A program made the position numbers and the translations under genes. Of a stretch of DNA of 64,000 nt, positions 43,901 to 54,373 are shown piece by piece. The stretch is from Melastoma dodecandrum (taxonomy: Eukaryota > Streptophyta > Magnoliopsida > Myrtales > Melastomataceae): the NCBI GenBank assembly GCA_029817715.1, contig JARUPY010000100.1:186001-250000 (forward strand), given 5' to 3'. The notes below the pieces were generated by a model. It did no database searches and was not told the origin of the DNA. It worked only from the letters and a program-made list of their open reading frames with translations. The number at the start of each line of letters is the position of its first letter. Positions within the stretch are counted from its first letter, which is position 1.

Positions 43901-44603
43901 TGTTAGGTAGAAGGATGAATTAGTGATTATAATGAGGTATGCTCTGTAATATATATGCATATAACTGCCTTGGGAAGGGTTGCTATGAGATGTTGGAAAT
44001 TATTATTGTCCGATTAATGTTGATTTGTATTGCTTATTGTACAATCCGTACGCTGCACAAAGAGACCTTTTGTAAAGATTGCACGTTAGGAAAAGTTAGG
44101 GGTCTCATGTTTCGTATGTGCATAGGGTGAGGTGTACTCGGTGATTTTTCGCTGACCCCAATAGGGACTATTTTTTAGTGTGACGCAGGAATAAGATGGT
44201 ACAGAGTACACGTGGCTCGGACTCACAAGATAAAACAGTAGAGGATGCCACGGTGGAGGTAAAGAATTATCGTTTCCGCTGTTTGACCGTCAAATGACGG
44301 GGAACTACTCTGATGTAAATGAGAAAATTTTGCAGGACATTTCACCTGTAGACTTTGTATCATCTGTAGGCGCAAGCCTATAGACTTTGTGTCATTTACG
44401 GGCGTAGGCTTATAGACTTCCCTTGATTACAAGGTTACTACTCTGCCTTTGTAGACTTCCTTTACTATATAGTCCGTGCATACTTCAGGCGCAAGCCTGA
44501 TATGTTTAACTTGGCTATAGGCCTCAAAGGGCTTTTACGGGCTTTGTCAAAATTAGGCCCAATATTGACCCAAGATAACCAACATGTTAATCGCATGTCA
44601 ACA
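40986..44603 (-). mobile_element. 3.6-kb insertion with CAAAC target duplication
   Basis: Absent from the right arm, where the flanks read straight through (TTGTTCTCAAACATTCC in reverse complement near 52615-52630). The duplicated target CAAAC is at 40981-40985 and 44604-44608. On the minus strand it begins TGTTGACATGCG and ends GCGAATA. No coding capacity is recognised. A minus-strand TATA-like box (GTATAAAAGGG) lies near 41680. A long solo LTR with CA changed to TA at its end would fit; another non-autonomous element is possible. Confidence 0.65.
41301..41551 (+). repeat. Minisatellite, about 4.5 units of ~52 bp
   Basis: Diverged units with the core ACGRTGGCTCAYYCTGG and GGAGTCGAAGGCGAAGG, inside the 3.6-kb insertion. 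Confidence 0.75.
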
Positions 44604-45443
44604 CAAACATTCCGTAAAAAGGATAAGACATCGAATTATTTGACTATGTGGGTTGATCATCATCATAAACGATTCACCCCATAGTTGTTACTAACTTCTG
44701 TTTGGTCACCCAATTTTTGGCACCAAAAACTTGGTAACATAAACGCCCCCAACAAGGCGTCTGAAAAGATGATTCTTCCTTCAGATAAAGCAAACCAAAC
44801 CATGTAAGAATACTTTTAAAATATTAGGTTATAACATTCATTATCCATGAGATAAGGTAAGGTGGAAATGTAAATCCCAAGCTCGTTGTATCCCAGATAC
44901 ACATTCCTACAGCTGTGTTTGGGTTGGATGGAAAAGGTAGGAAAATTCACGTCCCATTAAATTACTCAGTTTTAATATTTAAAAAATTCCCTCCTTTTTT
45001 CTTATTTTCTTTTCCTTTTGATCGGTTCCAAACATAGCATACATGCGTGGATTTATTACAAGCTTAGAAGAAAAAAAAATGATGAAGAAGAAATCAATGA
45101 AATACATTGAAAAAATTTTAAGGGATAACTCATATTCTTCTCGGGGGAATTCATTTTCTTGCTAAAACTTTAATTGTCAATAGTATAAGGTAGGAGAAAA
45201 AAAAGGTAAACTATACAAAATAATATAAAAGATATGTAAAATTTCCAATAAGAATCAGTATTGTAAAATTTTAATGCCATACATTATATTGTAACATTGA
45301 TTACAAAAGCAAATGTATGTAACAATTTGTGGTATTGTCACATTAGTTTAGCAATAACTCTATTCCAACTCCAACCCATTAATTTAGTAAAACCCACACA
45401 CAGACACACACACGAGACACGTCAACAAGGATGTGCGGATATT
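44604..45443. other. 3' flank of dioxygenase A
   Basis: AT-rich, no gene seen. It mirrors 51829-52630 closely, including TTTTCAGACGCC and TTTGGTGCCAAAA-type motifs. Confidence 0.7.
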
Positions 45444-46843
45444 TTAGTTGACTATCTTGATCTTGTCGATGAAGGACTTGCTGTCGAAACCCTTGGAGTA
45501 CAAATTGCTGTTGAACTCCTCCTTGGTGAAGTCCCTGTAGATGGCCGGCCTTTCCACCGACACCAACTCCGGCAAGGGCCCGTACACATCCCCTTCCCTC
45601 CAACGGTACAGGTTGAAGAAAACCACAGCCGAAACCCTTGGCTCCCTGGAACCGTTAGCGACGACGCGGTGCTCCACGCTGCTGTACTCCCCGTTGGATA
45701 CGATCTGTGTTAAGCATATCAGAAAAACGCAGATACACGAATTCGAAAGTGCGTTAGTAGAATATTTGATCATGGAATAAATATGTGATTGCGAAATTAA
45801 TCACTAGGCAAGGTGTGACAAGGAATGAGATATTCAAATCAAACTTTTGGTGCCCTAGTAATTAAAATCTGGAAGGATTTATTTGTCAAAGCACAAGATT
45901 GTTAGGTAAGGCCTGCCTTTTGACGATTACAGGCTTACGGAACAGAAAAGAAACTGCACGTTTTTATCACCTGAAGGAAATCTCCCACGTTAACGATCAG
46001 GCCGCCGGGGACCGGTTCGATTTCGACCCACTCGCCATCGTGCCTTACTTGCAGCCCTTTCACCTTGTTCGGCAGCAACACCGTCACCATCCCAGCATCG
46101 GAGTGTGAAGTTATCCCCAGGGTCAGGTCTGATTGCGGACAGTACGGATAGTAGTTCCCGGCGAAAAGCCTTGCATCAGGAAAGCTCAGCTCCTTGAATT
46201 TGCCCTTATCCAACCCCAGCCCTTCGCTCAACAACTCCATCAGGGCCTCACCGACGCCCTTGACGTGGCCGTTCCAAGCGACCACCTCCTTACGGCATAC
46301 CTCTGGGAGATCCTCCTCGTTGAGCGGCATAGGCGACAACCACGCCAGGATCGAGTCGTGCCAGCATCCTGTGGTGGAGCGGTACAGGTCGTAGTTGCTC
46401 GTGTACATCACGCCGCCTAATTCCTCACGCTTGTAGTACTTTGACTTGACCTCGTGCGGTAGCTCGTGGAAGTTCTTCACGGCCTCGAGGGTGGAATCCA
46501 AGACCGAGGTTGCCACTCCATGATTCACCACCTGGAAGAATCCCCAGGTCTTGGCGGCATCCTTCACCTGCTGTACAATTTTCGGCCGCTGAGCAAGGTC
46601 ATTTAAACTGGAAAGGTCGATAACGGGTATCCCCATGGCCGCGGATGTCCTCACTGGCTTAAGGTCAGCGAGCGAAGACTGAGGATGGCGGAAGAACTCG
46701 GGGATGGTGTCGGCACCGGAGTCAGAGAGACCTTTGACTCCGATCTTGGCTTCATCGAATTCCTTGATCGCCTTCATCCGGTCGTAGGTAGTAGACCCAT
46801 TAGAAGCATCCGCGACGAGGGAGGGGACGGCGGCTGTGGCCAT
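45444..46843 (-). CDS. 2-oxoglutarate/Fe(II) dioxygenase A (ACC-oxidase-homolog clade)
   Basis: Intact two-exon gene encoding 377 residues: exon 1 46843-45971 (291 codons), intron 45970-45705 (266 bp, GT-AG, phase 0), exon 2 45704-45444. The N-terminal DIOX_N region holds IPVIDLSSL (72-80) and WGFFQVVNHGV (100-110). The jelly-roll core has NYYPYCP (230-236), the iron ligands H247, D249 (HSD) and H303 (VEHRV), and R314/S316 (RVS) for 2-oxoglutarate. Length and motifs fit the DOXC group of plant specialised-metabolism enzymes usually named 1-aminocyclopropane-1-carboxylate oxidase homolog. They are unlikely to be true ethylene-forming oxidases; the substrate is unknown. The start is the ATG at 46843, matching the right-arm copy; the frame is open 15 codons further upstream. 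It has a seven-residue insert (VPSLVAD) relative to copy B. Confidence 0.93.
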
Positions 46844-46877
46844 AGTTAGGAATGTATTTTGATAGGATTGCTGAGAT

Positions 46878-46965
46878 GAAGGCAACAATTGTGCGCTTCC
46901 TTCTGGGACGTCATTTAATCGTCACTTTATAGAAAAAGAGTATCTAGAAGGCAACAATTGTGCGC
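46878..46965 (-). promoter_or_regulatory. Promoter of dioxygenase A: TATA box between two 19-bp repeats
   Basis: TATA box CTATAAAG at 46932-46925 (minus). It is flanked by direct repeats of GCGCACAATTGTTGCCTTC at 46947-46965 and 46878-46896, the second in the 5' UTR. The same arrangement occurs in front of copy B. Confidence 0.65.
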
Positions 46966-47365
46966 TTAAGTATAATTAAAATTTCCAAAAAAACTAAATT
47001 ATTATTTAGTGGATGATACCAACCGCAACATAATAAATAAATTGAATATGAAAATGATGTATTGTCCTGACATATTGAAGTCCAACGAAAGAACGAAAAG
47101 CTGAGATAACGTTACCAGGCATTGGACTGGAGGCAGTCCTTTCAAAAATTTAAAGTCTGACAAACCATGATGACACGTTGTGGGAGCAACTCCTAATTCT
47201 ACCACTCATTTATCAACTATTCACCGACGATCTCAAGACAATTAATAAAAATAAATGGGAACTGGGCTTAAATAGATTTGGCCATTGTATTAGTCCAAAA
47301 TAATCAATTAATGTCTATGGGCTTGAGCCATTTTATTTTGGACTAGACTTATGTATTAATGATTT
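46966..47365. other. Loop between the inverted arms, left part
   Basis: Homology between the arms fades near 46990. The rest is AT-rich with no gene. The segment 47220-47385 (TTTATTTTGGACTAGACTTA and nearby) may be a 3' LTR piece of the adjacent Copia remnant; not proven. Confidence 0.4.
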
Positions 47366-48330
47366 CTAGCCCATAATTTGAGGTATTACATATCCTTTTG
47401 TTCCAAATGGGTATCCTAAGAAAAGGCATTTCCTGGAACGCTTATCCAGTTTCTTTCTTCCTTGTGCTGGGGTACAAGCATAACAAAGAGATCCAAACAC
47501 ACGCATATGCTGATATGAAGGTTTTTTAAGAAATAAAATCTCATATGGTGATTTAAGATGCAGAATTTTACTTGGCAATCTATTAATGACATGGACTGCG
47601 GCTAATAGAGCATATCCCCAGAAATGAAATGGCAAGTTAGCTTGGTATAGTAATGCTCTTGTAACTTGCATTAAGTGTTGGTGCTTACGTTCCACTACCC
47701 CATTTTACTGGGGAGTCTCAACACATGAAGTATGATGTGCAATACCAAATTCTTGATAAAAGGATGGAAAGTTAAACTGTTGACCCTTGTCACTCCCGAG
47801 CACTTTAATATTTGCATGAAATTGTGTTTTTATGAAAGTATGAATCTGTCGTAATAAAGGTTGCACTTCTGATTTTGTCTGCATTAAGAAAATCCAAGTC
47901 ACACGACTATAATCATCTACAATAGTAAGAAAGTACCTATAACCTCCTAAGGCAACCTCAGAGCAAGGGCCCCAAATGTCGCAGTGAATTAAGTCAAATG
48001 GTTTTGATGTTTGAATGCTGCTGAGAGGGAACAATAACCTCTTTTGTTTGGCCTCATGGCAAACTGAACATGCATTATGATCTAACAAAGTGATAGAAGA
48101 GTCAATTAATTTTAAAGCACTTAGTTTATCAAATGGCACATGTCCCAAACGTAAATGCCACAAGTCAAAATGATCCAAAGTAGTATGAGCCTTCACGGTG
48201 CCTATACTATGCATAAAGGATTGTGTTTTGTTAAGAACTTTAACAGGCCTGTCTGGGTGTGAAGCACAAGATTGTTCCATCTCCATTCTCCTTATCCTAT
48301 GTACCTCCGCAATTGGCGCTCTAATACCAT
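47366..48330 (-). mobile_element. Ty1/Copia remnant (GAG-pre-integrase and integrase)
   Basis: Minus-strand Copia fragment. A PBS-like TGGTATTAGAGC (48318-48329) directly follows an LTR-type end (CA at 48330-48331). About 30 bp later a frame starts straight in the pre-integrase region (LWHLRLGHVPFDKL, CSVCHEAKQKRLLFP), so gag and protease are missing. Integrase follows, with HCDIWGPC, LGSDKGQQF and NGVVERKHQHL. A TAA stop at 47705-47707 interrupts TPQ-NGVVERKH. The fragment breaks off after CLFLGYPFGTKGY. It lies in the loop between the two dioxygenases. Confidence 0.85.
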
Positions 48331-49148
48331 GAAGGCAAGAGGGGAGTCACAGGAGGAATCAGAGAACCCGCATCCTTAGAAACTTCTCCACCACCATCAT
48401 TCTGTTTGGAAACCCATAAAACTTATCGGTCTCTACACATAACAACCTACATGTATATTTACTATTATATCCTTTCGTAAATGTATAAAGCAGACTGGGC
48501 TTCTTCTTCATCTCTAGGCCTTGGCCAACTTCTTACCCCTTCATTGTTTCTTCTCACGGTCAATAACACCATTCTGCACCTTCTGTTTACTTCCTCCTTG
48601 CCATCTCTTTGTCTTTCTGCTCACAGCAACTATGCCATCATGAGGTCTTTCGGCGACTTTATCTCGAATGAGCTTCTGTCACCTCGACCTAGCATTCTCG
48701 AATGGACTCTCCCTCGTTTCACATTCTTTGACGTGCTTAGGCACAAAATTCCATGCATAAAAAACATGCATATAAAAAAATATATTTAAATTATAAGTCT
48801 TACTCATTAAATTATTTTGGAGAGGGGAGTAAATGCATTTTTTTTCGTCTCATGGACTTAATTACTAGCCCCAGAGATTTCCATGAGTCTTAGTAGGTAA
48901 TAACAATTTTAGTAAAACAATTTAAAATTTAGTGAAAACTTGGACACACAAAAATGGTGATTCGAAGACTAAATGAGAAAGACAACATAGTCAAAGCAGT
49001 TTAACATAAACAATATATTTTTTATTATCTTTCCTCGGTTTAGGGATGTTATAAAAGGAAGTCGACAAACAAAAAAAAAAAGTTGTAGCTTACGCGAATA
49101 TGAAATATTTAATAGTATGACGTCGATTTCAAGAAGTTAACGGACAAT
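48331..49148. other. Presumed 5' LTR of the Copia remnant and AT-rich loop DNA
   Basis: The part beside 48330 should be the 5' LTR of the Copia remnant; its far end cannot be placed without a second LTR copy. No gene seen. Confidence 0.4.
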
Positions 49149-49294
49149 ACGTCATTTTTATGTTCAATTTATTTACTATGTTGCTAGCTTTTTTTTTTGG
49201 GACTATTGGGTAATCGGAAGATATTATTAAAATTAATTATACTATCAAATTTCACAAAATTTGAAAAGCGCACAATTGTTGCCTTCTAGAAAAA
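49149..49294. repeat. Direct repeat upstream of dioxygenase B, copy 1
   Basis: 146 bp, nearly identical to 49611-49754, starting ACGTCATTTTTATG and ending TTCTAGAAAA. It ends with the 19-bp promoter motif (49268-49286). Confidence 0.9.
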
Positions 49295-49610
49295 ACAACC
49301 CTAAAGTTCATGGCTAAACCTGGAGAGGATGGAACCAATGTCTAGAAGGAGTGCTGAAGAATCTCTGAGGGTAGAGCGTACTTGAAAATGGGAGCGTCCG
49401 TCCCTTTTTAAAATGCATCTGCTCCTTAAAAGATGGAAGGAAATTCCTGCTTCGAAGAAATCAAACAATTTGATTGATTAGAGTAATGACGTGAGATTTT
49501 CTTCTTCTCTTTTTTTAGAAAGAAAATTAACTGAGAGATGAAAATAAATATTAAGATTCTTGCTGATTGAGAATAACTTTCCCTTTTTTTGATATGAGTT
49601 GTTACGGGAA

Positions 49611-49754
49611 ACGTCATTTTTATGTTCAATTTATTTACTATGTTGCTAGCTTTTTTTTTGGGACTATTGGGTAATCGGAAGATATTATTAAAATTAATTA
49701 TACTATCAAATTTCACAAAATTTGAAAAGCGCACAATTGTTGCCTTCTAGAAAA
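49611..49754. repeat. Direct repeat upstream of dioxygenase B, copy 2
   Basis: 144 bp partner of 49149-49294; the main difference is the length of a T run. It lies directly upstream of the TATA box of copy B. The 316 bp between the copies has no gene. Confidence 0.9.
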
Positions 49755-49827
49755 GCGGCCGTTTCTTTTTTTCTATAAAGTAACGATTAAATGACGTCCC
49801 AGAAGGAAGCGCACATTTGTTGCCTTC
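49729..49827 (+). promoter_or_regulatory. Promoter of dioxygenase B: TATA box between two 19-bp repeats
   Basis: TATA box CTATAAAG at 49773-49780, flanked by GCGCACAATTGTTGCCTTC at 49729-49747 and a one-base variant (GCGCACATTTG...) at 49809-49827. A third copy is at 49268-49286. Confidence 0.65.
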
Positions 49828-49862
49828 ATCACAGCAATCCCTATCAAAATACATTCCCAACC

Positions 49863-51828
49863 ATGGCCACAGCCGCTGCTTCTAATGGGTCTACTACCTA
49901 CGACCGGATGAAGGCGATCAAGGAATTCGATGAAGCCAAGATCGGAGTCAAAGGTCTCTCTGACTCCGGTGCCAACACCATCCCCGAGTTCTTCCGCCAT
50001 CCTCAGTCTTCGCTCTCTGACCTTAAGCCAGTGAGGACATCCGCGGCCAAGGGGATACCCGTTATCGACCTTTCCAGTTTAAATGACCTTGCTCAGCGGC
50101 CGAAAATCGTACAGCAGGTGAAGGATGCCGCCAAGACCTGGGGATTCTTCCAGGTGGTGAATCACGGCGTGGCAACCTCGGTCTTGGATTCCACCCTCGA
50201 GGCCGTGAAGAACTTCCACGAGCTACCGCACGAGGTCAAGTCAAAGTACTACAAGCGTGAGGAATTCGGCGGCGTGATGTACACGAGCAACAACGACCTG
50301 TACCGCTCTAGCGCTGCGTGCTGGCATGACTCGATCCAGGCGTGGTTGTCGCCTATGCCGCTCAACGAGGAGGATCTCCCGGAGGTATGCCGTAAGGAGG
50401 TGGTCGCTTGGAACGGCCACGTCAAGGGCGTTGGTGAGGCCGTGATGGAGTTGTTGAGCGAAGGGCTGGGGTTGGACAAGGGCAAATTTAAGGAGCTGAG
50501 CTTTCCTGATGTAAGGGTTTTCGTCGGGCACTACTATCCGTACTGTCCGCAATCAGACCTGACCATGGGGATAACTTCGCACACCGATCCTGGGGTGGTG
50601 ACGGTGTTGCTGCCGAACGAGGTGAAAGGGCTGCAAGTAAGGCATGATGGCGAGTGGGTTGAAATCGAACCGGTCCACGGCGGCCTGATCGTCAACGTGG
50701 GAGATTTCCTTCAGGTGATAAAAACGTGCCGTTTCTTTTCTGTTCCGTACGTAGGCCGTGTATAAATATAATATAAATTAATTAATAATTAAACTTTTAA
50801 ATAAAATAATAAGATTTATTAAAAAATTTTAGGTAAAATATCAATTTATAGGCTCAATTTTGGACTAACTTTTTGTTTTATCATTAACTTAGTTTGTTAT
50901 ATAATTTTGTCATCAATTTTTATTTTTATTTTTATTTTGAACTCTTTTGAATTTTATTGCGCATAAATCAAACAGATCTTAATAGACAATTTTAATTTAT
51001 CTACTAAAAAAGAAAAAAAATTACAAAAAATGAGAAATAATATTGAGAACTTTCACATATTTTTTTATTTTATATTATTGATGGACAAATCAAGTGAATT
51101 GAAATGAGACATTGAAAATTGACTGTTATAGAACAGGAGTCGGCTATATTAAGACCTTGTTTAACTTTTGTTAGAAGAAATTTAAAATTAATTAAAATAA
51201 AAATAAAAATAAAAGTTAATGATAAAATTATATAATAAAATAAATTAATAATAAAATTGAATATTGGCCCCGAGCGATAAACGTATATTTTTGTCGAATT
51301 TTTATAGCCAGTAAACGTCAAAAGGCAGGCCTTACCTAACAATCACGTGCTTTGACAAATGGACCTTCCAGATTTCAATTATTACGGCACCCAAAGTTTG
51401 ACTCCCAAAACTTCAAACTCGGCGGACTTGACTTTTCAATATTGCATTCCTTGTCACACCATGCCTAGTGATTAACTTCGCAATCACTTTTTTATTCCAA
51501 GATCGAATATTCTACTAACGCACTTTCGAATTCGTGTATCTGCGTTTTTCTGATATGCTTAACACAGATCGTATCCAACGGGGAGTACAGCAGCGTGGAG
51601 CACCGCGTCATCGCTAACGGTTCCAAGGAGCCGAGGGTTTCGGCCGTGGTTTTCTTCAACCTGTACCGTTGGAGGGAAGGGGACGTGTACGGGCCCTTGC
51701 CGGAGTTGGTGTCGGCGGACAGGCCGGCCATCTACAGGGACTTCACCAAGGAGGAGTTCAACAGCAATTTCTACTCCAAGGGTTTGGACAGCAAGTCCTT
51801 CCTCGACAAGATCAAGATAGTCAACTAA
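49863..51828 (+). CDS. 2-oxoglutarate/Fe(II) dioxygenase B (ACC-oxidase-homolog clade)
   Basis: Intact inverted paralogue of dioxygenase A: exon 1 49863-50714 (284 codons), intron 50715-51567 (853 bp, GT-AG), exon 2 51568-51828, giving 370 residues. Iron ligands H240, D242 (HTD) and H296, and R307/S309 for 2-oxoglutarate, are all present. Differences from A cluster near the likely active site: HYYPYCP instead of NYYPYCP (residue 223), SHTDPGVV instead of SHSDAGMV, and NNDLYRSSAAC instead of NYDLYRSTTGC. Loss of the Asn of the family NxY motif could change co-substrate or substrate binding. The intron is enlarged by a foldback insertion. Start chosen by agreement with A; the frame is open 24 codons upstream. 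Confidence 0.92.
50757..51312. mobile_element. AT-rich foldback insertion in the intron of dioxygenase B
   Basis: About 550 bp absent from the intron of A, where the flanks are adjacent. Two inverted arms are visible: about 50850-50937 (CTCAATTTTGGAC ... TTATATAATTTTGTCATC) and about 51189-51270 (GATAAAATTATATAATAAA ... AAAATTGAATATTGG). It looks like a MITE or foldback element; exact ends and a target duplication were not settled. Confidence 0.65.
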
Positions 51829-53727
51829 AATATCCGCACACCCTCGTTGACGTGTCTCGTGTGTGTGTGTGTGTGTGGGTTTTACTAAATTAATGGGTTG
51901 GATTTGGAATAGAGTTATTGCTAAAATAATGTGACACATACATTTGCTCTTGTAATCAATGTTACAATATAATGAATGGCATTAAAATTTTACAATACTG
52001 CTACATATTATTCTTATTAGATAGATATTTTTTATAGTTTACATTTTTTTTCTCCTACCTAATACTATTGACAATTAAAGTTTTAGCTAGAAAATGAATT
52101 CCACCCGAGAAGAATATGAGTTACCCCTTAAAATTTTTTCAATGTATTTCATTGATTTCTTCTTCATCATTTTTTTCCTTCTAAGCTTGTAATAAATCCA
52201 CGCATGCATGCTATGTTTGGAACCGTTCAAAAGGAAAAGAAAATAAGAAAAAAGGTGGGAAAATTTTAAATATTAAAAGTGAGCAATTTCATGGGACGTG
52301 AATTTTCCTACCTTTTCCATCCAACCCAAACACAGCGGTAGGAATGTGTATCTGGGATACAACGAGCTTGGGATTTACATTTCCACCTTACCTTATCTCA
52401 TGGATAATGAATTGTATAACCTAATATTTTAAAAGTATTCTTACATGGTTTGCTTTGCTTTATCTGAAGGAAGAATCATCTTTTCAGACGCCTTGTTGGG
52501 GGTGTTTTTGGTACCAAGTTTTTGGTGCCAAAAGTTGGGTGACCAAACAGAGGTTATGATGATGATCAACCCACATACTAAAATAATTCGATGTCTTATC
52601 CTTTTTTGAGGAATGTTTGAGAACAATATTTTACCTTATCTCTCTCTGTTCACTCTAATTCTCTTTTCTTGAATCGAAGGTTGGTAGTAATGCAAATGGA
52701 AATGAGATTAGTGGGAAATGGGTAGAATGAAATGGCTAAAACTGGAGTGTTGCTGATCGACTTTACAGTTATCCGCCGGGTTACCCTAATAGAATCACGG
52801 ACCTCCCCTCCATGTGTATCTCAGGGGAACCCTCCCGACCGTCGTTGTTTGTACCATCGAGTTTCGCAAATTATCTTCGCCGGATTACCTGAATATAATC
52901 ACGAACCCTCCCCTCCGTGTGGTGTAGCAGGGAACCCTCCCACCGTTGTTTGTACCACCGAGTTCGCAAATGACAGGTGGAAATGTGTATTCTCCTAACA
53001 CACTTCACCCGTCCCTTTCCTTTTCTTATTTTTTTTTTATCATCTTTCTTAATTTTCGACGTCTCTTCCTTCCCCCACTTTTCTTTTTCCTTTTTCTATA
53101 TTTCATCTCCCTGACACATGTCACTCTTATCTCTCCCCCTCATTTCACCGACTTCTTATTTTTTTAAGTAAATTTAGTATTATAAATAACAAGTTCAGGA
53201 TATTATTTTCCCTATTAACATCAGTGAGGAACAAAGCTCCATTATTGATAGATACTTGAGAATATAAGATATAACGTCATTAGTGAAGAATTCTGCAAAT
53301 GATTTTTTGAAGGTTAGATTCGGAGAATATCATGAATTAATCAATTTTTTACCATATTAAAATTTAACTGTTCGCTCGAAAAGCAAAAGCGTCAGGAACA
53401 TTTGGTCACGAGTTGCAGGGATTAGATTTTGGAGATTTTGACTGCGGTCGGAATCTCTTGTATGAAGCACAAGTTCTTACTGAAAGACTTACAATTGAGA
53501 TAAAGAGCATTAACTTCGAAATTATTCACAATGGAAAGCTTGAGTGCATAGTTGGACGCTTGAACACGAGAGAAAGAAAATGAGCAAAAGGCAATCTAAG
53601 TCCTATAAACTTTTTGAGTAACTATGTGTCTGCAAAAGAAAATATAGCCTTATTTTTACTAAACTGACTACTAAAGACTGTCATGCTTCGTGGGAAACCA
53701 ATAGAGGTTTGTCCGCTTGTCGGGTTT
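51829..53727. other. Right-arm flank between dioxygenase B and Gypsy-A
   Basis: No clear gene. Mirrors 40072-40985 and 44604-45443. It holds the short conserved open stretch at about 53416-53583 and a right-arm-only block at about 52722-52965. Confidence 0.6.
52770..52969 (+). repeat. Two tandem ~100-bp units, right arm only
   Basis: Copies at about 52770-52870 and 52872-52969 share CGCCGGRTTACC, CCTCCCCTCC, GGGAACCCTCCC and GTTGTTTGTACCA. They lie in a block of about 245 bp missing from the left arm. Confidence 0.75.
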
Positions 53728-54373
53728 TGATGCGCGACCACCACGGAAATGGATAAATATTACAACGACGACGAAACACACGAATGAACAAATAGGAGGA
53801 AACGAAAGGGGATAAGACTCGGATCGCCGCTGCTAGGTAAAGCCAAAGCACCACCATGACTGCCACGAGGGTTGAATGCCTTACAACCGGATACAGAAGC
53901 ACCATCGATTATGGGAACGATCGGATAAATCTCGCAACGCTTAGAATCCACCAAACGATAAAGATATGTTTGGAAAGTTCCAAGAAAAAACTTGACGGAT
54001 GCCAAATTTGGGTAAAATATTCAAAAGGTTCTGCCGAAACCTAAACACAAAAGTCCTATTTATAGAGGACAAAAAATGGGCTAACCCTAACTCCCTATTA
54101 GGCTCAAAATAGTAAAAACCAATTAAAAACAAGTCAAAAAAGTAAAGACTAAGGAAACTGGGCCTGACGTCGGCTGGCCCGTCTTAGAGTTTTCTCGAGC
54201 TCCCGGTCTCGAGTTATCCCTTGAGCGAGTCAACGTTTGATCTCGAGACGAACTCATGTCTTCTTGAGTTGACGAATCAACTCGACCACTTCAGCACCGT
54301 GAAGGTACGTCCTGTCTCGAGTGCTCTTCTCGACTTAGTTCCAACTTGGCCTTGCTCAATCCAACTCGCACCA
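53728..54373 (-). repeat. 3' LTR of Gypsy-A (right)
   Basis: 646 bp, plus strand TGATGCGCG to CTCGCACCA. The TATA-like TCTATAAATAG reads on the minus strand near 54056-54066. Confidence 0.9.

Larger units (their letters stand above)
817..46990. repeat. Left arm of the large inverted duplication
   Basis: Reverse-complement counterpart of about 49690-59102. The shared blocks in order are Gypsy-A LTR and body, its 3' flank (40072-40985), the dioxygenase 3' flank (44609-45443), the dioxygenase gene and its promoter. Left-arm-only material is Tat-1 with the Ogre-like element (4257-38656) and the 3.6-kb insertion (40986-44603). Confidence 0.85.

Noticed and set aside
49149..49754. Direct repeats upstream of gene B as LTRs of a small (TRIM) element
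   Set aside because: The repeats do not start with TG or end with CA, and no PBS or PPT is seen between them. A segmental promoter duplication fits better.
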